64,000 bases of DNA. Source: Chitinophaga sp. Cy-1792 (GTDB taxonomy: Bacteria; Bacteroidota; Bacteroidia; Chitinophagales; Chitinophagaceae). Made by a program: the position numbers and the translations under genes. The notes beneath the pieces are model-generated. The model saw nothing but the letters and a program-made list of their open reading frames with translations, did not search any database and was not told the DNA's origin. The stretch lies in contig NZ_VWWO01000003.1 in the NCBI RefSeq assembly GCF_011752935.1, positions 1,054,001-1,118,000 on the forward strand, in the 5' to 3' direction. Every line of letters starts with the position of its first letter. Position 1 is the stretch's first letter. This document shows positions 1 to 9,321 of this stretch, piece by piece.

Positions 1-3000
1 ACGGCTACCTGCTGATCGTGGCGGCATGGTTATTTACTTTTGCCTTCCTCTTCAGCAATTACTGGTCTTACTATTCTTCGCCGCAAGGGGTACAGCACAG
101 CCTGGAAAAAAGTGTCCGCGACAGGGAAGAGGCCTTCCTCAATCATATCCAGGATACCTCCCTGGTCAATTCCCTGTTTAACCGCACCTACACGGAAAAA
201 AACGTCCGGTACTTCGCGGCACAGGAGTACGATATCTTCGCCTTCGACTCCACCAAAGCGGAAGGCTCCTGGCTCGCATTCTGGAGTACCTCCCTCGTTC
301 AGCCGGATTACTATTCCTATGCTATTCACGATGGCGACTACTTCCAGAAACTGAAAAATGGCTACTATGAAATGCTGGTACGCACCGTACCCGCACCAAA
401 AGGCCATACCCGGCGGATGGTGGCACTCATCCCCGTACGCATGGAATACGCCATTCAGAACCACTACCTGGTAGATCACTTCTTCGATAAACCCGCCCTC
501 GGACAGGAATACCAGATCATGATCTACCCGCATAACATGGGACAGGAAAACCATATCATCCTGCCTGTTGTCAACAGCGATAAAAAAACATTGTTCTGGC
601 TGGACTATAACAAAAACCTCCACGCAAGACCACCCAACCTCTTCAGTGTTATCTTCCGTGTGCTGGGAAGTTTATGTGTACTGATATTTATCAATCTGTT
701 TGTTACACTCCTGGCAAAAACTACCAACCCGCTATACGCATTCCTCGTGCTTCTGGGAACGGTACTGGTATTGCGTGTACTAAGCTACGTATATGCGTTC
801 CCGTTCAATATGCGCAGCCTCAATTTCTTCGATCCCAGTATCTACGCAAAAGATGAGATTTTCCGCTCCCTCGGCGACCTCGCCATCAACGTAATCCTGG
901 CTTTCTGGCTGATCGTATTCTTCCGTGAACATGTAAAAACCATCAATCCGCCGGTGATTAAAAAACGCTGGCAACAAAGTCTGGTCATCATCTTCGCAAG
1001 CCTGGTCCTGTTTATAGTAGAACAATTCCTCGCAGACCTGATCCAGAGCCTGGTGATAGATTCCCGTATCTCTTTTGACGTTACCAACTTCTTCAGCCTG
1101 AATGAATATAGTATCATCGGCTTTGTGGTATTGGGTTTTATCTCCTTCAGCTTCCTCTTTTTCTCACAGATCATCAACTACCTGTTGAATGAACTGACCA
1201 ACTTCCGCTACCGTACAAAGTATATCTGGCTTGCCTTTGTAGGAATTCTATGGATACTTTTCCGGCTCAATAATCCCGATGTACCGTTTACGATTATGAT
1301 GGTAATCTGGCTGGTACTGTATATCGTACTGCTGGATTTCATTGCAGACAGGTTTGAGAGTACCATGGCCACCGTGCCTTTCCTCTTCTGGCTTTTCCTG
1401 CTAACCATCACCACCTCGGGAGCACTGGTATATTACAATAATCAAAAGGAAATCTCTGTAAGACAAAATCTCGCGAAAGATCTCTCCAAACAAAAAGATC
1501 CTTACCTGGAAATATTGCTGAATGATGTAGGTAAGAAGATGGAGACAGATGAATACCTGCAGAGCTTTTTCGAGAACAGGGGAGGACGTGTGCCGGTAAA
1601 GTCAGAAATGGAAAATGATCTCATCCAGAAATATTTCCAGGGGTACCTGAGCCGCTTCAACGTAACATTTTATCCCTATGACGAAAATGGTGACCCTGTA
1701 TACGCTTCAGATACCATCAGCCTGATATCATTTAACAGGCACATGTTATTTGATGCAGAAGCTGCACCAGTGCAGCTTGGCGGCAACGACCTGTATTATT
1801 ATGAAAAGAGTTTCAAGCAATATAGTTATATAGGAAAAAAAGAATTTTATAACCCCGCAGACCATGCAGGTATCGGATGGTTGTTGTATGTTATTACACC
1901 TAAACTCAGTACTACAGACCGTATCTACCCTGAACTGCTGGTAGAATCTGATGTAACGGATTACAGCAGGGATAATACCGGCGCCTATAGCTATGCCGTG
2001 TATGATAAAGGCATTCTGGTAAGTAATTACAATGATTTTCCTTTCCCGATAAAAATTTATCCGGCAGATCTGCCTGCGGCAGATGTTTCGGTAAGAACAG
2101 ACAGAGGTCATTCGGAACTGGTATTCAAGGCCTCGCCTGATAAGGTGGTGCTGGTGGTAAAGGAGAACAGGACTTTTGTGGAATTCATCACCCTGTTTGC
2201 CTATATGTTCGGGCTGTTCCTGCTGATCATTGTGATCTACAAATTATTTGATCTGCTGATCAAGGCAAGGATGCGGCTGAGCAATATCCGTACACTTGTT
2301 AAGGTCAGCATACGCCGTAAGGTACATGGCACCATTATCTTCATTGTGGTGTTCTCTTTTGTGATTTTGGGTCTGACCACTATCAAATTCTTCATTTACC
2401 GTTCTGAAGTGCAGAACAAGGAGAAGCTGAGCAAGGCCATGGGAGAGGTAGCTACCGATGTGGAGAAGGTGTTCGACAATCAGCAGACCCATGACCAGGT
2501 GGGGGATATTTACGATTCACATCTGCTGGTACAGCTGAGTAATTCGCTTGCCAATATTGCAGATGACAGGGCATTGGATATAAACGTATATGACCGCGAC
2601 GGCAACCTGCAGATTACAACGCAGCCACTGATGACGGAGAAGGGACTTATTTCCCGCAAAATGAATCCGGTGGGCTATTATCAGCTATATAGCCAGCAGC
2701 TGATCCAGTACATGCAGTACGAAAAAATTGGTACGATGTCATTCCTGTCGGGGTATGTACCGTTGAGAAACGACAGCGGGGAAGTGTTTGCTTACCTTAA
2801 TGTGCCTTATTTCGCCACGCAGACAGAGCTGAAGCAGCAGATTTCCAACTTCCTCGTTGCGCTGATTACTTTCAATGCCTTTATCTTCCTGATTGCCGGT
2901 ATTATTGCCTTGCTGATTACTAACAGTATAACCAGGTCGTTCTCCCTTGTAACGGAAAAGCTGCGGCACGTAAATCTGGGCCAGCGAAATGATGAGATCG

Positions 3001-3779
3001 AGTGGGATAAGGATGATGAAATTGGTGCGCTGGTAAAAGAATATAATAAGATGGTGCGTAAGCTGGAGGTGAGTGCGGCACGCCTTGCTAAAAGTGAGCG
3101 TGAGGGAGCATGGAGAGAAATGGCGCGCCAGGTGGCCCATGAAATCAAGAACCCGCTGACGCCTATGAAGCTTAGTATCCAGTACTTACAGCGTGCTATT
3201 GTGGAAGACCGTCCCAACGTGAAGGAGATGTCTAAAAACGTGGCCAATACGCTGGTGGAGCAGATAGAGCACCTGGCTAATATTGCGTCGGATTTCTCGG
3301 CCTTTGCACGCATAGGGGAGCCTAACAATGAGGTAGTAAATGTCAATGAAGTGATTCACTCGCTGGTAGATTTATATAGCAGTCACGAAGATTGTACGAT
3401 TACCTATATAGAACCAGACCGTCAGTACCAGGTATTTGCAGATAAAACGCAACTGAACAGGTTATTTACCAATTTACTGCAGAATGCTATACAGGCGGTA
3501 CCTGAGGGGAGGAGTGGAGCCGTGCTGATTCGTTTCCAGGCTACCTACGATCATTATGTGATCGTAAGTGTGGCCGATAATGGCGGTGGGATTTCATCAG
3601 AGGTACAGTCTAAGATATTCGTGCCTAACTTCACCACCAAATCGTCTGGTACCGGCCTCGGACTGGCGATGTGCAAGAATATTGCGGAGCAGATGCGTGG
3701 GGAGATCTGGTTCGAAACCAAGCTGAATGAAGGCACTACGTTCTACGTAAAAATGCCGGTTTATGAAGATGCTCATTAA
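1..3779 (+). CDS. NtrY-like membrane sensor histidine kinase (5' partial)
   Basis: C-terminal 1,250 or so residues of a very large membrane histidine kinase. The frame is open from base 3, so the true start lies upstream; the first GTG at 18 is internal. Hydrophobic segments suggest about eight membrane helices in the first 480 residues (numbered from the GTG), a periplasmic-type stretch, further helices near 720, 775 and 945, then a HAMP region near 975-1025. The H-box (VAHEIKNPLTPMKL, His1041) has the NtrY-style NPLTPMK signature. An N-box (NLLQNAIQAVP) and G-boxes (DNGGGIS, GTGLGLAMCKN) complete the ATPase. It probably autophosphorylates and passes phosphate to a response regulator outside the window. 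Signal and target are unknown. A cluster of hairpins follows the stop codon. Confidence 0.9.
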   Translation, partial: GYLLIVAAWLFTFAFLFSNYWSYYSSPQGVQHSLEKSVRDREEAFLNHIQDTSLVNSLFNRTYTEKNVRYFAAQEYDIFAFDSTKAEGSWLAFWSTSLVQPDYYSYAIHDGDYFQKLKNGYYEMLVRTVPAPKGHTRRMVALIPVRMEYAIQNHYLVDHFFDKPALGQEYQIMIYPHNMGQENHIILPVVNSDKKTLFWLDYNKNLHARPPNLFSVIFRVLGSLCVLIFINLFVTLLAKTTNPLYAFLVLLGTVLVLRVLSYVYAFPFNMRSLNFFDPSIYAKDEIFRSLGDLAINVILAFWLIVFFREHVKTINPPVIKKRWQQSLVIIFASLVLFIVEQFLADLIQSLVIDSRISFDVTNFFSLNEYSIIGFVVLGFISFSFLFFSQIINYLLNELTNFRYRTKYIWLAFVGILWILFRLNNPDVPFTIMMVIWLVLYIVLLDFIADRFESTMATVPFLFWLFLLTITTSGALVYYNNQKEISVRQNLAKDLSKQKDPYLEILLNDVGKKMETDEYLQSFFENRGGRVPVKSEMENDLIQKYFQGYLSRFNVTFYPYDENGDPVYASDTISLISFNRHMLFDAEAAPVQLGGNDLYYYEKSFKQYSYIGKKEFYNPADHAGIGWLLYVITPKLSTTDRIYPELLVESDVTDYSRDNTGAYSYAVYDKGILVSNYNDFPFPIKIYPADLPAADVSVRTDRGHSELVFKASPDKVVLVVKENRTFVEFITLFAYMFGLFLLIIVIYKLFDLLIKARMRLSNIRTLVKVSIRRKVHGTIIFIVVFSFVILGLTTIKFFIYRSEVQNKEKLSKAMGEVATDVEKVFDNQQTHDQVGDIYDSHLLVQLSNSLANIADDRALDINVYDRDGNLQITTQPLMTEKGLISRKMNPVGYYQLYSQQLIQYMQYEKIGTMSFLSGYVPLRNDSGEVFAYLNVPYFATQTELKQQISNFLVALITFNAFIFLIAGIIALLITNSITRSFSLVTEKLRHVNLGQRNDEIEWDKDDEIGALVKEYNKMVRKLEVSAARLAKSEREGAWREMARQVAHEIKNPLTPMKLSIQYLQRAIVEDRPNVKEMSKNVANTLVEQIEHLANIASDFSAFARIGEPNNEVVNVNEVIHSLVDLYSSHEDCTITYIEPDRQYQVFADKTQLNRLFTNLLQNAIQAVPEGRSGAVLIRFQATYDHYVIVSVADNGGGISSEVQSKIFVPNFTTKSSGTGLGLAMCKNIAEQMRGEIWFETKLNEGTTFYVKMPVYEDAH

Positions 3780-3798
3780 TTATTAAATCACTTTTTCT

Positions 3799-3835
3799 GG
3801 GAATGTCGCCCGGCCGAAGGCCGGGCGACATTCCC
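3799..3835. repeat. Perfect 17-bp hairpin, GAA loop
   Basis: Arms 3799-3815 and 3819-3835 are perfectly complementary with a 3-nt GAA loop. It starts 20 nt after the kinase stop codon. The T-tract after it is weak (ATTTT), so it could be a terminator or another kind of palindrome. It is the first of four hairpins in this 240-bp convergent gap. Confidence 0.8.
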
Positions 3836-3866
3836 ATTTTAGGAGGATGCCAACCGCTATTGGTCT

Positions 3867-3907
3867 AAGGAAAACGGCCCCCACCGCAGGTGGGGGCCGT
3901 TTTCCTT
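3867..3907. repeat. Perfect 19-bp hairpin, GCA loop (overlaps the next)
   Basis: Arms 3867-3885 and 3889-3907 are perfectly complementary, with a C/G-rich core and a GCA loop. The 3' arm shares bases 3900-3907 with the 5' arm of the next hairpin, so the two cannot be fully formed together. Confidence 0.8.
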
Positions 3908-3944
3908 TTCAGCCGGTGCCGAAGGCATCGGCTGAAAAGGAAAA
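3900..3944. repeat. 21-bp hairpin, GAA loop (overlaps the previous)
   Basis: Arms 3900-3920 and 3924-3944 pair along 21 bp with one G:T wobble (3916:3928) and a GAA loop. It shares 3900-3907 with the preceding hairpin. Confidence 0.8.
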
Positions 3945-3964
3945 ACGATAAAATGCATTTAAAC

Positions 3965-3999
3965 AAAAAGGCGTCTCTACGCGGTAGAGACGCCTTTTT
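3965..3999 (-). terminator. Terminator of the GTCTCTA family (plsX side)
   Basis: A 16-bp stem (3965-3980 / 3984-3999) with loop GCG, flanked by A5 and T6, so it can work as an intrinsic terminator on either strand. It lies 20 nt past the plsX stop codon. The stem core GTCTCTAC recurs at 30643, 39445 and, as GTCTCTAT, 60064. Confidence 0.8.
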
Positions 4000-4018
4000 T
4001 GAAATATTTTTAGCAGGA

Positions 4019-4978
4019 TTACGCTTCTTCTTTCTTAAAGCTGGCGGTAATCTTTTCCAACAGTTTAGATTGTTGCATCTGCTGTGCGAGCAAAATCATG
4101 TTTTTGAAGGCGAGTGCCTGAGAAATACCATGACCGATAATTACAGGTTTGGAAACACCGAGGACCGGGGTACCGCCGTAAGTTTCAGAGTCAAACTTAT
4201 TAATGTATTCGTCATTGATACCGCGTCTGTGGGCGATTTCATGGAATGACTCAGCCATTTTAAGTATGATATTTCCGGTAAAACCTTCACAAACAATTAC
4301 ATCGGCTTTTTTGCTGAAGATATCTCTACCTTCGATATTTCCGACGAAATTAATTTGTTTGTTTTCTTTTAATAACGGATAAGTGGCCTGTGCGAGTAAG
4401 TTGCCCTTTCCTTCTTCTTCACCGATATTCAGTAAACCAACTTTAGGGTTGGGAACATTCAGGATGTTCTGGGAATATAGGGAGCCTAGGATGGCAAACT
4501 GCGACAGGTTTTCTGGTTTGCAGTCGGCGTTGATACCCACATCGAGCAGCACTCCGTATGAGCCGTCTTCGCGGGGAACAAGAGTAGATATCGTAGGACG
4601 TTGCACCCCTTCAATTCCTTTAATAGAATAATAGGTACCTACCATCATCGCTCCGGTATTACCGGCGCTGATGAAAGCATCTACCTTTTCATTCTTTAAA
4701 AGATGGAAACCAATTGAAATAGAAGACTGAGGCTTCTCCTTCAGTGCCTTGGTAGGGTGTTCATTCATCCCGATTATCTGAGATGAATGAACAACTGAAT
4801 ATTTTGATTGGTCCAGCTGTGCATCAGCAAGAAGTGGAGTGAGTTGTTCCTCATCTCCAATCAATACCAGGTGCACATCAGATGCAACTGTATCTAAATA
4901 TAATTTTACTCCTTTTACTGCTTCTGTGGGGGCGAAGTCGCCACCCATCATATCAAGCCCGATTCTCATGTAACTCAA
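4019..4978 (-). CDS. plsX: Phosphate acyltransferase PlsX
   Basis: 319 residues, normal length for PlsX, which makes acyl-phosphate from acyl-ACP and inorganic phosphate for phosphatidic acid synthesis at the membrane. Family signatures are the N-terminal IGLDMMGGDFAP, a central SAGNTGAMM and the C-terminal CEGFTGNIILK. It is the last gene of the minus-strand set DUF177-rpmF-plsX, an order common across bacteria. In many genomes fabH follows plsX; here a block of hairpins follows instead. The ATG at 4978 lies 39 nt beyond the rpmF stop, with no alternative needed. Confidence 0.95.
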   Translation of the reverse strand: MSYMRIGLDMMGGDFAPTEAVKGVKLYLDTVASDVHLVLIGDEEQLTPLLADAQLDQSKYSVVHSSQIIGMNEHPTKALKEKPQSSISIGFHLLKNEKVDAFISAGNTGAMMVGTYYSIKGIEGVQRPTISTLVPREDGSYGVLLDVGINADCKPENLSQFAILGSLYSQNILNVPNPKVGLLNIGEEEGKGNLLAQATYPLLKENKQINFVGNIEGRDIFSKKADVIVCEGFTGNIILKMAESFHEIAHRRGINDEYINKFDSETYGGTPVLGVSKPVIIGHGISQALAFKNMILLAQQMQQSKLLEKITASFKKEEA

Positions 4979-5017
4979 GTTTGTTCTTGTTAGCTCGGGT
5001 AAAATTAGTAAAATTTC

Positions 5018-5212
5018 TTATTTAGCAGCGCTCTGTTTTTCCAACACTACTTTTCCTTTGTAGTACAGTTTGTTTTCTACCCAATGAGCACGGTGTCTCA
5101 GGTGCACTTCTCCGGTTGCGCTGTCTGTGCTTAATGTATCCGCTACCGCCTTATAATGCGTTCTTCTCTTTGCTGATCTTTGCTGAGAATGTCTGCGTTT
5201 AGGATTTGGCAT
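5018..5212 (-). CDS. rpmF: 50S ribosomal protein L32
   Basis: 64 residues with the canonical N-terminus MPNPKRRHSQQRSAKRRTH of L32, a large-subunit ribosomal protein. The zinc-binding CxxC pairs found in some L32 proteins are absent, so this is the cysteine-free type. It sits 12 nt downstream of the DUF177 gene and 39 nt upstream of plsX, so co-transcription is very likely. Confidence 0.96.
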   Translation of the reverse strand: MPNPKRRHSQQRSAKRRTHYKAVADTLSTDSATGEVHLRHRAHWVENKLYYKGKVVLEKQSAAK

Positions 5213-5224
5213 TTTATTTAATTT

Positions 5225-5767
5225 TTAATTGTCCTTAAATTTATCCAACCCTTTCCAGATTGGGTTATCGTTCTCTTTAGCCTGCTGGTTCATTTTTTCC
5301 AGCATTTCTATCACCTTTGGATTACATCCGCTTTTGCCTTCGGCATCCGCGGGATGTATATGCTGCATCGGAATACTCAGATGTATAAATTCATAAATCA
5401 GATTGGCCACATTAAAATGGGACTCTGTTCTCGAAATATACGTCACTTCCGGGTCTTCCTCACTCTCCGTCATCTCTTCCGGATTATCTACCAGCTTAAC
5501 TACCTGGTTGAAATCATCCCACAACTGCAGCTCGAATGGCTCACCACAACGGTCACATGTAACTGTCATCGTACCGCCAATCTCGAATTTCAGCAGAAAA
5601 AAACTGCTTTTCTTGTCAAACGTCACATTAACCGTAGCCTTACAATTCGTAAATTCTCTCGGTTCCTCGAAGTTCTCAAAGAAACTCTCATCCACCTCGT
5701 ACTGAAATGAGTGCGCCCCAGGTTTTAATCCTACAAAGGCTATGTCAAAATCGCGGAGTGGTTTCAT
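5225..5767 (-). CDS. DUF177 (YceD-like) protein
   Basis: 180 residues from the ATG chosen at 5767 (MKPLRDFDIAF). This is the DUF177/YceD family, whose gene habitually precedes rpmF; members are linked to 23S rRNA accumulation in other bacteria. A CDRCGEPF pair is visible mid-protein. A longer reading from a TTG at 5797 is rejected: that TTG lies inside a good -7 promoter box, and a purine-rich GTGAGGA stands before the 5767 ATG. First gene of the rpmF-plsX operon. Confidence 0.85.
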   Translation of the reverse strand: MKPLRDFDIAFVGLKPGAHSFQYEVDESFFENFEEPREFTNCKATVNVTFDKKSSFFLLKFEIGGTMTVTCDRCGEPFELQLWDDFNQVVKLVDNPEEMTESEEDPEVTYISRTESHFNVANLIYEFIHLSIPMQHIHPADAEGKSGCNPKVIEMLEKMNQQAKENDNPIWKGLDKFKDN

Positions 5768-5794
5768 ATCAATATCCTCACTTTTAGAGGGATG

Positions 5795-5826
5795 CAAAGG
5801 TAATTAAATATTTGCAATTGCAAAAA
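5795..5826 (-). promoter_or_regulatory. Bacteroidota-type promoter of DUF177-rpmF-plsX
   Basis: On the minus strand, TTTTTG (5826-5821) is followed after 18 nt by TACCTTTG (5802-5795), matching the TTTG / TAnnTTTG pattern of Bacteroidota primary-sigma promoters. The predicted start point is about 20 nt before the ATG at 5767. Confidence 0.6.
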
Positions 5827-6015
5827 TTTCCTAAATTTGTTCACTATTGATATTATTTTTATATATATATTTATATAATAAAATATCGGCCATATTTCAA
5901 TTGTACGGCAACTATAGCGGTTCACAAAGGTAACTGATAATATTGGTATTCCACCGCCATTTTACCGTAAAGTAATGATTTATTGAAAACCCGTAGTCCC
6001 CTATTCCATCAAAAG

Positions 6016-8427
6016 ATGAAGTCCAGAGGAAAAGAAGCAAAATTCACAACTGCTCAGTCAACCGGTATGCCCAAGCGCACCCCGGACCTGTTTTCCATGC
6101 CCATCAACGCCTGGCTGAAGAACTCCAGCGCCGGAATACTGGTGACCAACGAAAAATACCGCTGCATCTGGATAAACGATATACTACGCAGTCATATCGG
6201 GGATATCATCCCACATAATGCTTCCTACTCCCAGATGATAGCCACCCTGGCGCCCATGCTCGCCGAGCCGGCGGCCTTCCACAAACAACTTAAAATTCTC
6301 CGCAGAGATAAAAAACCATGGTTCGGTTGGGAAATACCCTTCGCCGACGGCCAGTTCCGCGAAGTAACCCATCTGCCCATCTTCCACGGTGAAACTTTTA
6401 TGGGTTCCATCTGGCAGATCGTAGATATCACCCGCCGCAGAAGTGTTATGGAGGAAATCAGGTTCAACGAAGAGAAATTCCGCGTAATCCTGAACAACCT
6501 CAACGCTGCCATGTGCGAAACCGATCTGGAAGGAAATATTACCCAGGTATATGAGAGCTTCTGTCGCCTCTCCGGCTACCGTGAAGACGAACTCATCGGC
6601 CGTAACCTGACCGAAATATTCGTGCCGGCAGATAACCGGAATTTTGCCCATGCACTGCGAAAAAGGCGCATGGATACCAACCAGCCACTGCTGTACGACC
6701 TGGAGGTGGTTCTGAAAGATGGCTCCAAACGATGGGTGCTCTGCAGCTCTGCCAACGTATACGACCGCAAAGGAAATATTACCGGCGGCGCCGCTGTACA
6801 TATGGACATCACCCGGCAGAAAATGCTCCAGCAGGACCTTGAAAACGCCCGCCACGCCGCCGAAGAAGCAAGGCAGGCCCAAAAGGAATTCCTCGCCAGC
6901 ATGAGCCACGAAATACGTACACCACTCAATGCCATCATTGGCATGGCACACCTCCTCGAGGAAACTCACCTCGACGCCCAGCAAAGGGAATATATCAACC
7001 TCCTCAAACATTCTTCCGGTATACTGCTGGGTATTGTCAGTGATATTCTGGATATTTCCCGGATAGAAGCCGGGGAACTCCGCGTAAACCCGCGGGAATT
7101 CCACCTGAGAGAACTGATACAATCGCTCCGACATACCTTTGAACTTAAGCTGGGCCGGAAGCCAATCAAAATTACGGCGGAGGTAGATCCTGCTATCAAC
7201 ACCTGGCTCATCGGAGATGATATGCTGCTGAACCAAATACTACTCAATTTGTTAGGAAATGCAGAGAAGTTTACCACCGAAGGACAAATTGCAGTAAGGG
7301 TATACCAGGAAAGCTGGCAGAATAACAAGGTCTGGATCAGCTTTCGCGTCTGTGATACAGGGATCGGCATCAAAAAAGACAAACTGGAACTCATCTTTCA
7401 AAACTATAAACAGGCAGAAGGGGATATCAGGGAAAAATATGGCGGCACCGGACTGGGCCTGGCTATCGCCAAACAACTGGTGGAACTGCAGGGCGGAAAT
7501 ATCGCTATTGAAGAAATGCCCGGCTTTCAAACCGTTTTTTGCTTTAACATGCCCTACATGGATACGGGCAAACCACTCGCAGCGGGTAAACGCAAGCCTG
7601 GAAGGATCCCCAGGAATCAGACCTTCGAAAATGCAAGTCTCCTGGTAGTGGAGGATAATCAAATGAACCTCCGGTATATCATGAGTCTGCTCCAGAAGTA
7701 CAAAATCAATTACTGCGTGGCCACGAATGGGCCGGATGCCTCCTGGTTCCTGGAGTCAAAACATTTTGACCTGATTCTGATGGATATCAGGATACCAGGC
7801 ATGAACGGACTGGAGCTGGCACAACGTATCCGGGCTGATGAGGCAATGCCCAACGTAGCTACTCCCGTTATCGCCACCACAGCTGTTGCCCTGGAAAGTA
7901 CCGCCGCTATGGCACGCGCCGCGGGGATTACAGATATACTCACCAAGCCTTACACGCCGGACCAGCTGCTACAGCTGTTCCACAAATATTTAAACGAAGA
8001 CGAAACCGAACTTATAATGGAAGAAGTACAAAATATCAGTGGATACGATTTTAGCCCCGATCTGAATGTTCAGTTTCTGAACGGCCTGTATGAAAATAAT
8101 ATCTCGTATGCGGCAGATCTGTTCGAGATCTTCCTCCGTATCATCAAGGATGAACTGGGCAAAATACGGGAACTACTGGATAATGACGACTGGTCTAACA
8201 TGAAATTCAGTCTGCATAAGCTGAAACCTAACTTTGCTATGGTGGGCCTGACCTGGATTACGGAAAATGTACAGGTACTGGAAAGCCTCCTCAATGAAAA
8301 AGATATTAATAAGGCGGACATAGAAAACCGCTACAATGAAATAGTAACATCGCTGGAAAAGTATTATCCTGTCGTGAATGCAGAATACGAGAAAATGCGC
8401 AAATACATTGAAGTAAACGGACTGTGA
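6016..8427 (+). CDS. Hybrid histidine kinase: PAS-PAS-HisKA-ATPase-REC-HPt
   Basis: About 803 residues from the ATG at 6016; a TTG at 5983 would add 11. No membrane helices are evident, so it is probably cytosolic. Order: a divergent N-terminal PAS-like region (to about 150), a second PAS (about 155-275), HisKA with phospho-acceptor His298 ([15 protein letters not shown]), an ATPase domain with [12 protein letters not shown], a receiver domain (VVEDNQMN, acceptor Asp590 in [11 protein letters not shown]), and a C-terminal HPt-like domain with His734 ([12 protein letters not shown]). It therefore carries a complete internal phosphorelay; the final response regulator is not nearby. The stop is 3 bp from the convergent fructosamine kinase stop, leaving no room for a separate terminator. 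Confidence 0.93.
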   Translation: MKSRGKEAKFTTAQSTGMPKRTPDLFSMPINAWLKNSSAGILVTNEKYRCIWINDILRSHIGDIIPHNASYSQMIATLAPMLAEPAAFHKQLKILRRDKKPWFGWEIPFADGQFREVTHLPIFHGETFMGSIWQIVDITRRRSVMEEIRFNEEKFRVILNNLNAAMCETDLEGNITQVYESFCRLSGYREDELIGRNLTEIFVPADNRNFAHALRKRRMDTNQPLLYDLEVVLKDGSKRWVLCSSANVYDRKGNITGGAAVHMDITRQKMLQQDLENARHAAEEARQAQKEFLASMSHEIRTPLNAIIGMAHLLEETHLDAQQREYINLLKHSSGILLGIVSDILDISRIEAGELRVNPREFHLRELIQSLRHTFELKLGRKPIKITAEVDPAINTWLIGDDMLLNQILLNLLGNAEKFTTEGQIAVRVYQESWQNNKVWISFRVCDTGIGIKKDKLELIFQNYKQAEGDIREKYGGTGLGLAIAKQLVELQGGNIAIEEMPGFQTVFCFNMPYMDTGKPLAAGKRKPGRIPRNQTFENASLLVVEDNQMNLRYIMSLLQKYKINYCVATNGPDASWFLESKHFDLILMDIRIPGMNGLELAQRIRADEAMPNVATPVIATTAVALESTAAMARAAGITDILTKPYTPDQLLQLFHKYLNEDETELIMEEVQNISGYDFSPDLNVQFLNGLYENNISYAADLFEIFLRIIKDELGKIRELLDNDDWSNMKFSLHKLKPNFAMVGLTWITENVQVLESLLNEKDINKADIENRYNEIVTSLEKYYPVVNAEYEKMRKYIEVNGL

Positions 8428-8430
8428 CCG

Positions 8431-9309
8431 TTAATATGCGGCTAAAACCTCCCTCACACTACTGTAGTAATTCCCTCCAAACAATATAGTATGCACCAGC
8501 AACGGGTATAACTGGCATATGCCGATACGTTCCTGCCATCCTGGTACTAATGGATAGATGGATTGATATGCATAGTAAAAACGGGTGTCGAAACCACCGA
8601 AGAGCCTTGTCATGGCAAGGTCCATTTCCCTGTGCCCGTAATACACGGCCGGGTCGTAAATACAGGCCCTGCCATCATTGCCGATCATAAAATTGCCCGA
8701 CCACAGGTCGCCATGCAGCAAAGCCGGCTGCTCTGCCGGGAATAAACGGGGCAGCTGCCTGCAAAGGCGTTCCATCTGCTTTACAGTCTGCTGTTCAATG
8801 ATTTTTTTATCATATGCCAGCCGGGTCAGGGGCATCAGCCTGTTGAATGCATAAAACACAGGCCAGTTGCTATAAGGTGTATTGTATTGCTTTAAGGTGC
8901 CGATATAATTGGGTACCGGATAACCAAAATGTGGTTGGGTAATCAGGTGCTGTCGTGCCAGCCCTGCCGCAAAATTCTCCCAGAAATCACTCACCGCAAC
9001 GCCTTTCTGGATAAATTCCATCAGCAAATAACTCTTGTCGGCCACGGTGCCCGTAGCCAGCGGCTTGGGTACCGACAGCGCATATGCCGCACGCAGCTCC
9101 TGTAACCCGCTGAATTCCTGCTGGAATAAATCGGGATACTGCGCTGTATTATTCAGTTTCAGGAAAAAATAACCCTCATTCGTGGCTATACGAAATGTTT
9201 CATTAATATCACCACCGCTGACACTTTTTGCATCATTAATGTGTATTTTCACCTGTAGTTTTTCAGATAAGGCTCCGCCAAGTTTTATTTGTAAAGATTC
9301 ATCTATCAT
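8431..9309 (-). CDS. Fructosamine kinase family protein
   Basis: 292 residues, normal for the fructosamine/ketosamine-3-kinase family, which phosphorylates sugar adducts on proteins or amino acids so that they decompose (deglycation repair). Seen: the nucleotide-binding SVSGGDINETFRI, the YFFLKLN lysine strand, the catalytic LLHGDLWSGNF and metal-binding IYDPAVYYGHREMDLAM. Start codons of this gene and the divergent DUF3810 gene are only 12 bp apart, and the best -7 box for this gene (9336-9343) lies inside that neighbour's coding sequence. Substrate cannot be read from sequence. Confidence 0.9.
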   Translation of the reverse strand: MIDESLQIKLGGALSEKLQVKIHINDAKSVSGGDINETFRIATNEGYFFLKLNNTAQYPDLFQQEFSGLQELRAAYALSVPKPLATGTVADKSYLLMEFIQKGVAVSDFWENFAAGLARQHLITQPHFGYPVPNYIGTLKQYNTPYSNWPVFYAFNRLMPLTRLAYDKKIIEQQTVKQMERLCRQLPRLFPAEQPALLHGDLWSGNFMIGNDGRACIYDPAVYYGHREMDLAMTRLFGGFDTRFYYAYQSIYPLVPGWQERIGICQLYPLLVHTILFGGNYYSSVREVLAAY

Positions 9310-9321
9310 GATTCTTTCTGT

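Noticed and set aside
5768..5797. Upstream TTG start for the DUF177 protein
   Set aside because: It overlaps the TACCTTTG promoter box; the ATG at 5767 has a purine-rich site before it.
6184..7236. 350-codon open frame antisense to the hybrid kinase
   Set aside because: The plus strand encodes clear PAS and HisKA domains across this region; the antisense product has no recognisable motif.
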